This document shows, piece by piece, positions 1 through 7,232 of a stretch of 15,109 nucleotides of DNA. Both the position numbers and the translations under genes were made by a program. The stretch is from an archaeon (GTDB lineage Archaea; Iainarchaeota; Iainarchaeia; Iainarchaeales; Iainarchaeaceae). The first letter of the stretch is position 1; the number at the start of each line of letters is the position of its first letter. The notes under the pieces were generated by a model, which saw only the letters and a list, made by a program, of their open reading frames with translations, did no database searches and had not been told where the DNA came from. Where the stretch lies: positions 1 to 15,109 of the forward strand of contig JANLHD010000017.1 of NCBI GenBank assembly GCA_024653865.1, in the 5' to 3' direction.

Positions 1-225
1 CTTGGTTGGAATGTCATAATCCGGAAGGTTGGGGTCGAATTCCCCTATGCCCACTTCCTCTGGGGAAATGTAATCCTCGGCAAGATATTCATCCCCCTCG
101 ACATCCACATACTCGACGTCCCCGGCATCCGACACAGGCGGCTGGGATGAAAAAAAAGCCAAGAACAAGACAAGCAAGAGCCCCAAAATCGCCCCGGCGG
201 GCAAAAGTAGCCAATTGGTCTGCAT
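1..225 (-). CDS. Secreted or membrane-anchored hypothetical protein, N-terminal part (runs off the window)
   Basis: An open frame of 75 codons reads from an ATG at 225 down to base 1 with no stop, so the C-terminus lies outside the window. The start is MQTNWLLLPAG, followed by a strongly hydrophobic stretch (about residues 5-26, rich in Leu, Val and Phe) and then SSQPP. This looks like a signal peptide or N-terminal anchor. The rest is very acidic (many Asp and Glu, several Pro and Tyr), as expected of an exported linker or stalk. I do not recognise a family. The gene is divergent from proC across a 53-bp spacer whose AT-rich core could serve as a TATA box in both directions. The start is favoured because this box lies about 29 bp upstream. 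Confidence 0.6.
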   Translation of the reverse strand, partial: MQTNWLLLPAGAILGLLLVLFLAFFSSQPPVSDAGDVEYVDVEGDEYLAEDYISPEEVGIGEFDPNLPDYDIPTK

Positions 226-248
226 GAGTAAAGAGTTGTGGCTTCTAA

Positions 249-260
249 TTAATAAATTTA
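249..260. promoter_or_regulatory. Divergent TATA-like box between the left-edge gene and proC
   Basis: The stretch TTAATAAATTTA is nearly palindromic and is the only AT-rich core in the 53-bp divergent spacer. Its centre is about 25 bp before the proC ATG (279) and about 29 bp before the minus-strand ATG (225). These are archaeal TATA distances if both transcripts start at or next to the start codon. No Shine-Dalgarno sequence precedes either start, which fits leaderless mRNAs. This is inference from spacing only. Confidence 0.5.
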
Positions 261-278
261 TGTTGCAAAACTTACTTC

Positions 279-1061
279 ATGAAAGTCTCGTTCATAGGGT
301 GCGGGAAAATGGGATCCGCAATGGCAATTGCCGTCGCCAAAACCGGCCTGCACGAGGTTTACTGCCATGACCTGGATTATGCCAAGTCCAAAGCACTTGA
401 AAAATTCGGTGCAATTTCGCACGATTCCCCAAAATCCGCGATCAAGAACTCCGAAATAGTTTTTTTCTGCGTAAAGCCCCAGGCTCTCGAAGGAACAATC
501 TCCGGCCTGAAAAATAGCCTGGAAGGAAAAATAGTGGCGTCAATTGCCGCGGGAAAAACAATCGCATCAATCCAGCGCGCACTCGGAAAGGGAAAAATAG
601 TGCGCGTGATGCCAAACATCAACGCCCTCGCCTCGCAGGCAGCAAGCGCATACGCATGCGAAAACCTGTCCGCAAAAGAAAAGGCGATGGTGAGGGAATT
701 ATTGCTCTGCTTTGGCACCGCTTCAGAATTTTCTGAAAAAAAATTCGACGCAATCACCGCTCTTTCTGGCTCCGGCCCCGCATTTGCCGCATATTTTATT
801 GATTCGCTCGCATTTGCCGGCGCACAGCAGGGGCTCTCGGATAAGGACGCCCTGGAACTGGCGGTGCAAACCTGCCTTGGCACTTCAATGATGCTAAAAA
901 ACGGCCGCTCGGCAAAAGAAATTTCGGAAATGGTCTCATCCCCGAACGGCACCACAATCGCCGGAAGAAAAATCCTTGAATCCGGGGAATTTCGCGCAAT
1001 CATATCCAAAACAATCGCCGCGGCAAAAAAACGCTCCGAGGAATTGGGGGAAGAAAAATGA
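279..1061 (+). CDS. proC: Pyrroline-5-carboxylate reductase
   Basis: This enzyme reduces L-pyrroline-5-carboxylate to L-proline with NAD(P)H, the last step of proline synthesis. The 260-residue length is normal for the family. The N-terminus carries the Rossmann dinucleotide loop GCGKMG (residues 7-12), the middle has RVMPNINA (about 109-116), and the C-terminal dimerisation and substrate domain contains LSGSGPAFAAYFIDSL (162-177), close to the family signature. SPNGTT (221-226) matches the usual SPGGTT with Asn for Gly. It is the first gene of a proC-proB-proA operon and its stop overlaps the proB start by 4 nt (ATGA). The ATG at 279 sits about 25 bp after a TATA-like box and lacks a Shine-Dalgarno sequence, so the mRNA is probably leaderless. 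Confidence 0.95.
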   Translation: MKVSFIGCGKMGSAMAIAVAKTGLHEVYCHDLDYAKSKALEKFGAISHDSPKSAIKNSEIVFFCVKPQALEGTISGLKNSLEGKIVASIAAGKTIASIQRALGKGKIVRVMPNINALASQAASAYACENLSAKEKAMVRELLLCFGTASEFSEKKFDAITALSGSGPAFAAYFIDSLAFAGAQQGLSDKDALELAVQTCLGTSMMLKNGRSAKEISEMVSSPNGTTIAGRKILESGEFRAIISKTIAAAKKRSEELGEEK

Positions 1062-1849
1062 CGAAAAAAAGGATTGTCGTGAAAATCGGCACAAACGCCC
1101 TGATGAAGGACTCGCGCATAAACAAGCGCCTAATTTCCGACCTCGCCGAGGACCTGTGCGTGGTCAGGCAAAAAGGCATGGATGTAATTCTTGTGACAAG
1201 CGGCGCAATCGGCTTTGGAATAGAACTCCTGGGAATAGGTTTTCCCAAGGACGTGACCACTCAGCAGGCAATGGCTGCAATTGGCCAGAACGGCCTGATG
1301 CATGAATACAAAAAGGCGTTCGCAAAGCACAACCAGCTCACGGCGCAATTGCTACTCACCCAATACAATTTCACCAACAAAAAATCCTTCACAGACCTTA
1401 GCAATTCAATAGAGCGCCTGCTAGAACTCGGCGCAATACCTATAATAAACGAGAACGACGCGGTTTCAATCGAGGCACTCTCGGAAGAAAAAAAATTTTC
1501 CGACAACGACGGCCTCGCGGCACTTGTCGCAACAAACTTTGGCGCCGACGTCCTTGTCATACTAACCGACGTGGACGGCATCTACTCCGATAACCCGAAA
1601 AAAAACAAGGACGCAACAAAAATCAACGGGATTGAAGGCCTCTCAAAAATCATGATAATCGAGGGCGAAAAATCCGAATACGGCCTTGGCGGCATAAAAT
1701 CCAAAATCGCCGCGGTAAAAAAGGCACTCGATTCGGGCGTAAGCGCAATAGTGTGCAAGCCGGGAAAATCAGCGGTCTCGGATTCGCTGGACAACCGCTC
1801 AAGCGGCTCGGTTTTCCTGATTGAAAAAATCGAAACACGCACGGGCTGA
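1058..1849 (+). CDS. proB: Glutamate 5-kinase, kinase domain only
   Basis: This enzyme phosphorylates L-glutamate with ATP to gamma-glutamyl phosphate, the first committed step of proline synthesis. The 263-residue protein is an amino-acid kinase fold: VVKIGTNAL (7-15) is the N-terminal phosphate-binding strand, LVTSGAIGFG (45-54) the glycine-rich loop, INENDAVS (130-137) the glutamate-binding signature, LTDVDGIYSDNP (169-180) the nucleotide-binding region, and GLGGIKSKIAA (209-219) corresponds to the usual GTGGM-x-TK segment. The C-terminal PUA domain found in many bacterial proteins of about 367 residues is absent, so this is the short type. The start ATG overlaps the proC stop (ATGA), and proA begins 6 nt after the proB stop. 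Translation of the three is therefore probably coupled. Proline feedback inhibition is usual in this family but cannot be read here. Confidence 0.93.
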   Translation: MTKKRIVVKIGTNALMKDSRINKRLISDLAEDLCVVRQKGMDVILVTSGAIGFGIELLGIGFPKDVTTQQAMAAIGQNGLMHEYKKAFAKHNQLTAQLLLTQYNFTNKKSFTDLSNSIERLLELGAIPIINENDAVSIEALSEEKKFSDNDGLAALVATNFGADVLVILTDVDGIYSDNPKKNKDATKINGIEGLSKIMIIEGEKSEYGLGGIKSKIAAVKKALDSGVSAIVCKPGKSAVSDSLDNRSSGSVFLIEKIETRTG

Positions 1850-1855
1850 TTTTGA

Positions 1856-3151
1856 ATGGGTGATGTTGAAACAAAGGCAAAAAATGCGAGGCAAGCATTC
1901 CTGCAGCTCTGCGTGGTTCCCGCAAAGAGGCGCAATGCCGTGCTTGGGCGAATGGCAAAAAACCTTACCGCAAAAAAACAGGAAATAATGGCGGCAAACG
2001 CCAAGGACATTGCCGAATCCAAAAAATCAGGCCTCTCCGAACAGCTTGTGAAAAGGCTCGTTCTCTCGGACGAAAAATTCGGGGAAATAATTTCTGGCGT
2101 AAATGCCGTGAAAGGCCAGGATGACCTCGTGGGAAAAACGATTTCAACGACGCTTTTGGACAAAGGGCTTTTGCTCGAGCAAATATCAACCCCCATAGGG
2201 GTGATTTGCGCTATTTTTGAGGCAAGGCCCGACGCGCTTGTGCAGATTGCGAGCCTCTCGATTAAAAGCGGGAATGCCGCGATTTTGAAGGGTGGGAGCG
2301 AGGCGCGCAAGACCAACGCCGTCCTCGCGCAAATAATTAGAAAATCCCTCGCCGAGGAAGGCCTCTTTGAGGATGCGGTGCAATTGATAGAATCACGCGA
2401 AGATGTGGCAAAAATTATTTCGCTAAGCGAGTACATCGACCTAATCATCCCGCGCGGCAGCAGCGCATTTGTGAAATTCATTCAGCAAAACTCGACAATT
2501 CCGGTGCTCGGCCACTCGGACGGCATTTGCCACGAATACGTCGACGAACACGCCGACACCAAAAAGGCAGTTCGCATTTGCGTCGACGCCAAGACCCAGT
2601 ACCCCGCAGTGTGCAACGCCATGGAAACCCTGCTCGTGCACGAAAAAATTGCGCCAAAATTCCTCCCCGAATTCGCGAAGGCACTAAATGGAAAGGTCGA
2701 GCTTAGGTGCGACCCAAATAGCGCCAAAATACTTTCAGAAAAAGGCTTTGCCACAAAAAATGCCTCGGAAAAGGATTGGGGAACCGAGTACAACGACCTG
2801 ATACTATCAATCAAAACAGTTTCCGGCCTCGAAGAGGCAATCACACACATCAATACCTACGGGTCAAAGCACACGGACGGCATAATCACGGAAAATGAAA
2901 AAAATGCGCGCGAATTCCTTTTGCAAGTGGATTCCGCGGGCGTGTACCACAATGCATCCACTCGGTTTGCGGACGGTTACAGATACGGAAAAGGCGCCGA
3001 GGTGGGAATTTCCACGGGAAAAATCCATGCGCGCGGGCCGAGCGGAATGGAAGCGCTTCTCACCTACAAGTATATCCTAAGGGGCAACGGCCACATAGTG
3101 GCGGATTACACTGGAAAGGGCGCAAAAAAATTTTTGCACAAAAAACTCTGA
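1856..3151 (+). CDS. proA: Gamma-glutamyl phosphate reductase (glutamate-5-semialdehyde dehydrogenase)
   Basis: This enzyme reduces gamma-glutamyl phosphate with NADPH to glutamate-5-semialdehyde, which cyclises to the ProC substrate. The 431-residue length is typical. It is an aldehyde-dehydrogenase-fold protein with the family landmarks TPIGVICAIFEARPD (112-126), SGNAAILKGG (138-147), IIPRGS (197-202) and the active-site segment QYPAVCNAMETLLVH (248-262), in which Cys253 is the expected nucleophile. The C-terminal region has FADGYRYGKGAEVGISTGKIHARGP-like sequence, also typical. The gene is the third of the operon, 6 nt after the proB stop. Its stop at 3149-3151 abuts the stop of the convergent PAC2-family gene with no spacer, so transcripts of the two operons must overlap or end inside each other's genes. 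Confidence 0.95.
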   Translation: MGDVETKAKNARQAFLQLCVVPAKRRNAVLGRMAKNLTAKKQEIMAANAKDIAESKKSGLSEQLVKRLVLSDEKFGEIISGVNAVKGQDDLVGKTISTTLLDKGLLLEQISTPIGVICAIFEARPDALVQIASLSIKSGNAAILKGGSEARKTNAVLAQIIRKSLAEEGLFEDAVQLIESREDVAKIISLSEYIDLIIPRGSSAFVKFIQQNSTIPVLGHSDGICHEYVDEHADTKKAVRICVDAKTQYPAVCNAMETLLVHEKIAPKFLPEFAKALNGKVELRCDPNSAKILSEKGFATKNASEKDWGTEYNDLILSIKTVSGLEEAITHINTYGSKHTDGIITENEKNAREFLLQVDSAGVYHNASTRFADGYRYGKGAEVGISTGKIHARGPSGMEALLTYKYILRGNGHIVADYTGKGAKKFLHKKL

Positions 3152-3895
3152 TTAAGTTATGACAGGAGTTTGGGCAACCTCGAATTTCTCGGAGTTGTCC
3201 TTGGTTTCCTTGACGCTCTGCAATTGCTGAATAAGAGCCTTCTCGGTTTCCTTCGCCTCTTTTAGAAGCGGCTCGATATCCAGGCCAAAATTCATGCTCG
3301 AATCAAGTTTTTTGAGAACTTCCGCCGCCGCCTTGTAGTCAGCGGAAAGCTGGACGTTCCCCAAAAGCGAAATCGCCTCGACATTTTGCCCCCTCAATTC
3401 CAGCAATATGAGCGCGGTGATTCCTGTCGTGATTCCGTCCTTGATTTCCGTGAGCCCGTGCGACTTGAGGAGCTTTTTGGATTTCTCATCCGCAGCAATC
3501 CCGTAAATTATTTCCTTGGGGCCAGCATCCGCAGAATGCACCCCCGAGAGGGAAATCACCCTCGCGAAACCCTTTTGTTTTATCCACTCAACGGTTTTTT
3601 TTGCGACCATCGAGGTGAATTGCTTTCCAATAACCTGCTCTGAAATCAGCACGGCGACCTTTCTTTTTTTGTCGGCATAAATCCGCGCCGGCCTTATGGG
3701 CGTCCCGTTATGAATCCTGATAATCGGCAAAAAAATATTCGAGTCAATGTATCCAACGTACTCAAAATCCATTTTTTCCACGATGTACTTTGCCGCAATC
3801 GTTCCGACAAGCCCCATTCCCGGAAAACCCTCGATTAGGGTGTAGCCCTTGAGGCTTGTTTTTTCAACTTCAACGAAATCAAATTCCCAATGCAT
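3152..3895 (-). CDS. PAC2-family protein (archaeal proteasome-assembly-chaperone-like)
   Basis: The 247-residue protein has the PAC2 (PF09754-type) hallmark GFPGMGLVG (23-31) near the N-terminus, then ISEQVIG (85-91), ISLSGVHS (114-121) and GITTGITALILLE (154-166), all typical of archaeal family members. Relatives include eukaryotic proteasome assembly chaperone PAC2/PSMG2 and archaeal proteins of uncertain role; a proteasome link here is inferred, not shown. The C-terminal part from about residue 205 is charged and probably helical. A start 57 nt upstream is open (MLALRSSRN), but I chose the ATG at 3895 because a TATA-like box at 3917-3926 lies about 26 bp before it, and because residue 1 then falls just before the conserved domain. 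The gene is monocistronic and tail to tail with proA. Confidence 0.85.
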   Translation of the reverse strand: MHWEFDFVEVEKTSLKGYTLIEGFPGMGLVGTIAAKYIVEKMDFEYVGYIDSNIFLPIIRIHNGTPIRPARIYADKKRKVAVLISEQVIGKQFTSMVAKKTVEWIKQKGFARVISLSGVHSADAGPKEIIYGIAADEKSKKLLKSHGLTEIKDGITTGITALILLELRGQNVEAISLLGNVQLSADYKAAAEVLKKLDSSMNFGLDIEPLLKEAKETEKALIQQLQSVKETKDNSEKFEVAQTPVIT

Positions 3896-3916
3896 GCTAA
3901 AACAACGCCTACGTTC

Positions 3917-3926
3917 CTTAAAAAGA
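3917..3926 (-). promoter_or_regulatory. TATA-like box of the PAC2-family gene
   Basis: On the minus strand the sequence reads CTTTTTAAGG, centred about 26 bp before the ATG at 3895. No Shine-Dalgarno sequence precedes that ATG. The spacing implies a leaderless transcript and argues against the longer upstream reading frame start at 3952. Confidence 0.5.
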
Positions 3927-3982
3927 TTACGCGAAGAGCGAAGAGCAAGCAATGAGAAATGTGCGAAAGCGGATTTGGGGGA

Positions 3983-4897
3983 TTAGAGTGTGAATCCGCT
4001 TTTTGCGAGAAAATAAAAAAGCAGTCCAAGCGGCACGAGCGCCGAGGCATATAGCACGGCTTTCTTGGGGGAATTTTCCTGGAACGCCACAAACACCGAC
4101 CCGATTATTGCGTACTCGATGATATACGCAATCGTGGCTATGCCCGATGCATTTGCGAGCTCATTTCTCGCGGCATCCGATAAACCCAATCCGAGCTCCG
4201 AAATCCCCGAAAAATTGAATCCCTGCGCCATGCCAGCCATTAACCCCAAAAGCAAAGGCACAATTATTCCTCCCGCAAAAAGAATCGTGTACTTCTCTAT
4301 TTCCGCACTAGCCCGCCTCTCCGCAAACACCGCATTCGTCTGCATTATGTCCTCCGCGGTTTCCCTGAAAATCTCGGACGCATCCGCCCCGGACTCCATT
4401 GCGTCGACAAGCATGCCAATCGCCCTCGATAGCATTGCCGAACCCCATTTTTCCGAAAGCCTAAGCAATGCATCCTCGATGGTTGAGCCGTTTTTCACCT
4501 CCACGTTCGCCGCCTCCATCTCTTTTGCAAGCACCCCTTCACCATTCGCCGCAACGAATTCGAGGCACTTCTCCCCGAAAGCCCCCCTTGGCATCGATGA
4601 TGCAATCAAAAGTAGGTCCGGCAATCCTTCCTCGATGCTTTTTTTGTTCCTCTCCCCCAAAAACTCCAAATAAAAATACCCAAGAACCGCGGGAAGGAAA
4701 AATGCGAGCGGGGAAAAAAGCCCGAGGGTCTCGTGTTCAAGAACAAAAAGTGTTGCGTAAAGAAAACCCAAAAAACAAAGCGCGCCAACTGCGGTTGCGT
4801 ACAAAAAAAATTCTTTTTGCCCGATTTTGGCTCCGCTTAGCAATATTGCCCTCCCGAGCCTTTGCGCAAAAAAATTCTCATGCCGCATTTTCCGCAT
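3983..4897 (-). CDS. T2SSF/TadC-like membrane platform protein of a type IV filament system
   Basis: The 304-residue protein fits the single-domain T2SSF (PF00482-like) platform proteins of type IV filament machines, which sit in the membrane and couple the secretion ATPase to pilin assembly. Two membrane segments lie at about 31-52 and 58-80. A helical cytoplasmic region of about 120 residues follows (GLPDLLLIASS at 91-101, GSTIEDALLRLS at 137-148, DAMESGADASEIFRETAED at 165-183). Three more hydrophobic segments lie at about 205-225, 252-273 and 280-300. It is the third gene of an operon. A GTG at 4903 overlaps the upstream stop, but the ATG at 4897 is favoured because AAGGTG lies at 5-6 nt before it; ATG 4888 is also possible. 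No pilin gene is in the window. Confidence 0.8.
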   Translation of the reverse strand: MRKMRHENFFAQRLGRAILLSGAKIGQKEFFLYATAVGALCFLGFLYATLFVLEHETLGLFSPLAFFLPAVLGYFYLEFLGERNKKSIEEGLPDLLLIASSMPRGAFGEKCLEFVAANGEGVLAKEMEAANVEVKNGSTIEDALLRLSEKWGSAMLSRAIGMLVDAMESGADASEIFRETAEDIMQTNAVFAERRASAEIEKYTILFAGGIIVPLLLGLMAGMAQGFNFSGISELGLGLSDAARNELANASGIATIAYIIEYAIIGSVFVAFQENSPKKAVLYASALVPLGLLFYFLAKSGFTL

Positions 4898-4899
4898 TT

Positions 4900-5712
4900 T
4901 CACACCTTGAGAAACTCCGGCACCAAGCTCTTTATGTAAAAGATTAGCGTGAGGTCGAGCAACGGAAACCCAATCGCCGTTATTGCAATCACCTGCAGGG
5001 GCGAAAAACCGATTTCCATAAAGCTCGAGCCAATTGATATGAACGCCGAGAACATTGCCGGCACGATTGCCGAAACAGCGATGAATGCGAGCGACAAAAA
5101 CGCCATTTGCCCCATGAACTTTCTTGCCTCGCTTTTTTGCCGCGCGAGCAATTCCACGGCAACCCTTCTTATTGGGTTTCCCTTTCCCCTTTGCTCCCCG
5201 TGCTCATAGGCGAACACCATTTGGGCTATTGCGCGCTTCAACGCATGCGAAAAAGACCTCGAGGAAATCCACCTAAGGCAATTTGGGACCGATTCGCCGA
5301 GCCTTGCCTTTCTTGCAAGCGCCGCCAAAACCTCCGTGGAAAAGGCGCCATAATTGGATTTTGCGATTCTTGCAAGGCAATCATCAAAATGCCTTCCCAG
5401 ATTCAATTCCACGCTCGCCTGCATGAGCGCAAAGGGAAGGTGCCTCTCGATTTCCCTGTCCCTTTTTTGGATTGCCCGGCGCTCCGTTCCCCAAACAATT
5501 GCCGAAACCCCGAATGCGCAGAGAAACGAAAAAATTGCGCCCTCGAGCGGAGCATCAAAGAAAAGGTTCCACAAAAGCCACGCCCCAACAAATGCGAGCG
5601 CCCCGGCCTTTGCGCAAAAACCCAGCCTCTCCTGCGCAGATTCCAATGAGCCAAGCATTTCGAGCTCTTTTCCCTTTGCCAAAAGAAGCTCATTCAAAAA
5701 AGCTGGTTGCAT
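4900..5712 (-). CDS. T2SSF/TadB-like membrane platform protein of a type IV filament system
   Basis: This 270-residue protein resembles the other half of a two-protein platform, as in bacterial TadB/TadC or archaeal Epd-like pili. Two hydrophobic segments (about 35-53 and 58-75) are followed by a basic, helical cytoplasmic region (REIERHLPFALMQASVELN at 86-104 is typical T2SSF sequence) and two more hydrophobic segments (about 203-228 and 238-261). The ATG at 5712 is chosen over the longer frame (5742) because a strong Shine-Dalgarno sequence, AGGAGGA at 5721-5727, lies 8 nt upstream. With that start the gene overlaps the end of the ATPase gene by 23 nt. The stop TGA (4900-4902) is 2 nt from the next start. 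Coupled translation of the three genes is likely. Confidence 0.8.
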   Translation of the reverse strand: MQPAFLNELLLAKGKELEMLGSLESAQERLGFCAKAGALAFVGAWLLWNLFFDAPLEGAIFSFLCAFGVSAIVWGTERRAIQKRDREIERHLPFALMQASVELNLGRHFDDCLARIAKSNYGAFSTEVLAALARKARLGESVPNCLRWISSRSFSHALKRAIAQMVFAYEHGEQRGKGNPIRRVAVELLARQKSEARKFMGQMAFLSLAFIAVSAIVPAMFSAFISIGSSFMEIGFSPLQVIAITAIGFPLLDLTLIFYIKSLVPEFLKV

Positions 5713-7111
5713 GCAAAAACTCCTCCTGCAAAAGATGGGCATTTTTTTCCAAAAAAATCGCCCTCCTATTTATTTCCCTTTCAAGGCGCGATTCTTTTAC
5801 GCCAAAACTCGCGGCGATTTTTTGGGCGCATCTTTTTCCCTTAATCGAAATTTTTTCAACGCCGGCCGCGGTCCCGGAACAAAAAATTTTTTCAACGCCC
5901 AATGCGCCTTCCTTTGCATCCGGCTCGCTTATCTCCAAAACTTTCCTGTGCTCTTTTGCCGACTTCCCCAAATTCGAGGTCCACCTTTTCTGCGTAATTA
6001 TGAGGTCAATGCACGCGATGTCCTGCTCCATCGCCCCCAGATTGCGCAGCCTCTTTATCGCCTCGCTTGCGGATTGCGCGTGAAAGGTCGCATAGCACCC
6101 TTTTCCCTGCCCCGCAAGAAGCGTGTCAATGAATGCGCCTGCCTCCTCTTTTGTCCTGACCTCGCCGACAATCACGCGGTCGGGGCGCATCCTCAAAGTG
6201 TTCACAATGAGCCCTTGCATTTCAATGCCGGCGGTTTCGGACGTTGACAATTTCACGAAGTGCTTGTGAGGAACCCGCAGCTCCGGGGTCTCCTCAACGC
6301 TGATGATCCTCTCGTTTTGCGGCATGAAATAAAGCAGGCCATTTAGCAGCGTTGTTTTTCCGGAGCCCGTGTTCCCGCAGACAAGAATCGAGCAATCCGC
6401 CCGAATTGCCATCCACAGGAATGCGAGCTGTGCAAAAGAAACCGACCCGGTACGCGCAAGCATCGGCGGCGTCCAGGGAGTTTCGCGGAATTTTCTGATT
6501 GTGATCGCCGTTCCCGAAACCGCCGCGGGGGAAATGCAGGCATTGAGCCTCGAGCCTTCCGGAAGAGTGGCATTGAGCCTGGGGTTTTGTGCTGTAATTC
6601 TTCGCCCAATGGCCCCCGCCATGGAATTTATGATTCTTTTGAGTTCATCATCGCTCGAAAAATAGAGGTCGGTTTCCATCCAGCCGAAAGCCGAGTCAAA
6701 AACATGCACCGGCTTGTTCCTGCCGATTCCAATTACCGAAATCTCCTCTAGGTTCTCATCCGAAAGAAGGGCGCTAAGTGCACCCCCTGTGGAGGACAAA
6801 TCCACGAACACGCCTCCAAGATAATCGCGCTGGGCCAAGGTCAATTCCACATTGCTAAGTTCACAGTAATGCCCAAGAGAATCCGGTGGCGAAGGCCCTG
6901 GCCCTTGCAAAAACTTGTGCTCGAGGGCGTTTTTGAGCAGGATCGCCTCCTCGCTGCTGATGCGCGCAATCCCGCAAGCATAAACGAGTTTCCCGTCGGA
7001 TTTTCTCATAATTTTTGGCCTTTTGGCGGAAACCTTTCCCAACCCCTGCATTGGGAGTACACCCCAGCCAAGCGCATTTTCGGACTCCAGAACCCCAAAC
7101 ACCATAAACAC
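5690..7111 (-). CDS. Type IV filament/secretion ATPase (TadA/VirB11/GspE family)
   Basis: This is the motor of a type IV filament or secretion machine. The 473-residue protein has the full family set: an N-terminal domain ending in GIGRNKPVHVF (128-138), the RLNA-type segment LPEGSRLNA (183-191), Walker A GNTGSGKTT (246-254), Asp box RIISVEETPEL (268-278), Walker B RMRPDRVIVGEVR (307-319) and His box ATFHAQS (341-347). This is more like TadA and archaeal pilus ATPases than GspE, as there is no zinc-binding Cys tetrad. A C-terminal extension of about 90 residues after the core carries a GVEKI duplication (405-409, 417-421). The first codon is GTG at 7111; an ATG at 7105 is equally possible, since AAGGTG partly overlaps the GTG. 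The gene leads an operon with two T2SSF proteins. Confidence 0.92.
   Translation of the reverse strand: MFMVFGVLESENALGWGVLPMQGLGKVSAKRPKIMRKSDGKLVYACGIARISSEEAILLKNALEHKFLQGPGPSPPDSLGHYCELSNVELTLAQRDYLGGVFVDLSSTGGALSALLSDENLEEISVIGIGRNKPVHVFDSAFGWMETDLYFSSDDELKRIINSMAGAIGRRITAQNPRLNATLPEGSRLNACISPAAVSGTAITIRKFRETPWTPPMLARTGSVSFAQLAFLWMAIRADCSILVCGNTGSGKTTLLNGLLYFMPQNERIISVEETPELRVPHKHFVKLSTSETAGIEMQGLIVNTLRMRPDRVIVGEVRTKEEAGAFIDTLLAGQGKGCYATFHAQSASEAIKRLRNLGAMEQDIACIDLIITQKRWTSNLGKSAKEHRKVLEISEPDAKEGALGVEKIFCSGTAAGVEKISIKGKRCAQKIAASFGVKESRLEREINRRAIFLEKNAHLLQEEFLHATSFFE
5721..5727 (-). promoter_or_regulatory. Strong ribosome binding site that fixes the TadB-like start
   Basis: On the minus strand AGGAGGA lies 8 nt before the ATG at 5712, inside the last codons of the ATPase gene. 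The site decides between starts at 5742 and 5712. It shows that internal genes of operons here use Shine-Dalgarno initiation, while first genes appear leaderless. Confidence 0.75.
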
Positions 7112-7130
7112 CTTATTTCGACAATAAACG

Positions 7131-7137
7131 AAATATT
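7131..7137 (-). promoter_or_regulatory. TATA-like box of the filament-assembly operon
   Basis: The minus strand reads AATATTT, centred about 23 bp before the GTG at 7111 and 29 bp before the ATG at 7105. It is the best TATA candidate in the 121-bp divergent spacer on this strand. The placement is tentative because the whole spacer is AT-rich. Confidence 0.4.
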
Positions 7138-7199
7138 GGTTTGTTTTTTTTAGGTTTTTGGTTGCCCAAATTATTCTTATATTACTAATTTTAGCAGGA

Positions 7200-7212
7200 A
7201 TTATTAATTAAT
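7200..7212 (+). promoter_or_regulatory. TATA-like box of metX
   Basis: The sequence ATTATTAATTAAT is centred about 27 bp before the metX ATG at 7233. The ATG is preceded only by a weak AGGA at 3 nt, too close for good Shine-Dalgarno use, so transcription probably starts near the ATG. Confidence 0.45.
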
Positions 7213-7232
7213 GAATTAACCTTATTTAGGAA

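Noticed and set aside
377..1009. Long open frame on the minus strand opposite proC (210 codons)
   Set aside because: It lies wholly inside a clear proC gene, has no family-like motifs, and its open state follows from the codon bias of the opposite strand.
1582..2481. 299-codon open frame on the minus strand opposite proB and proA
   Set aside because: It spans two well-supported genes and their junction; the predicted protein is Ser/Ala/Phe-rich antisense-type sequence with no recognisable domain.
5354..6247. 297-codon open frame on the plus strand opposite the TadB-like and ATPase genes
   Set aside because: It covers conserved codons of both minus-strand genes, including the ATPase C-terminal part, and shows no motifs of its own.
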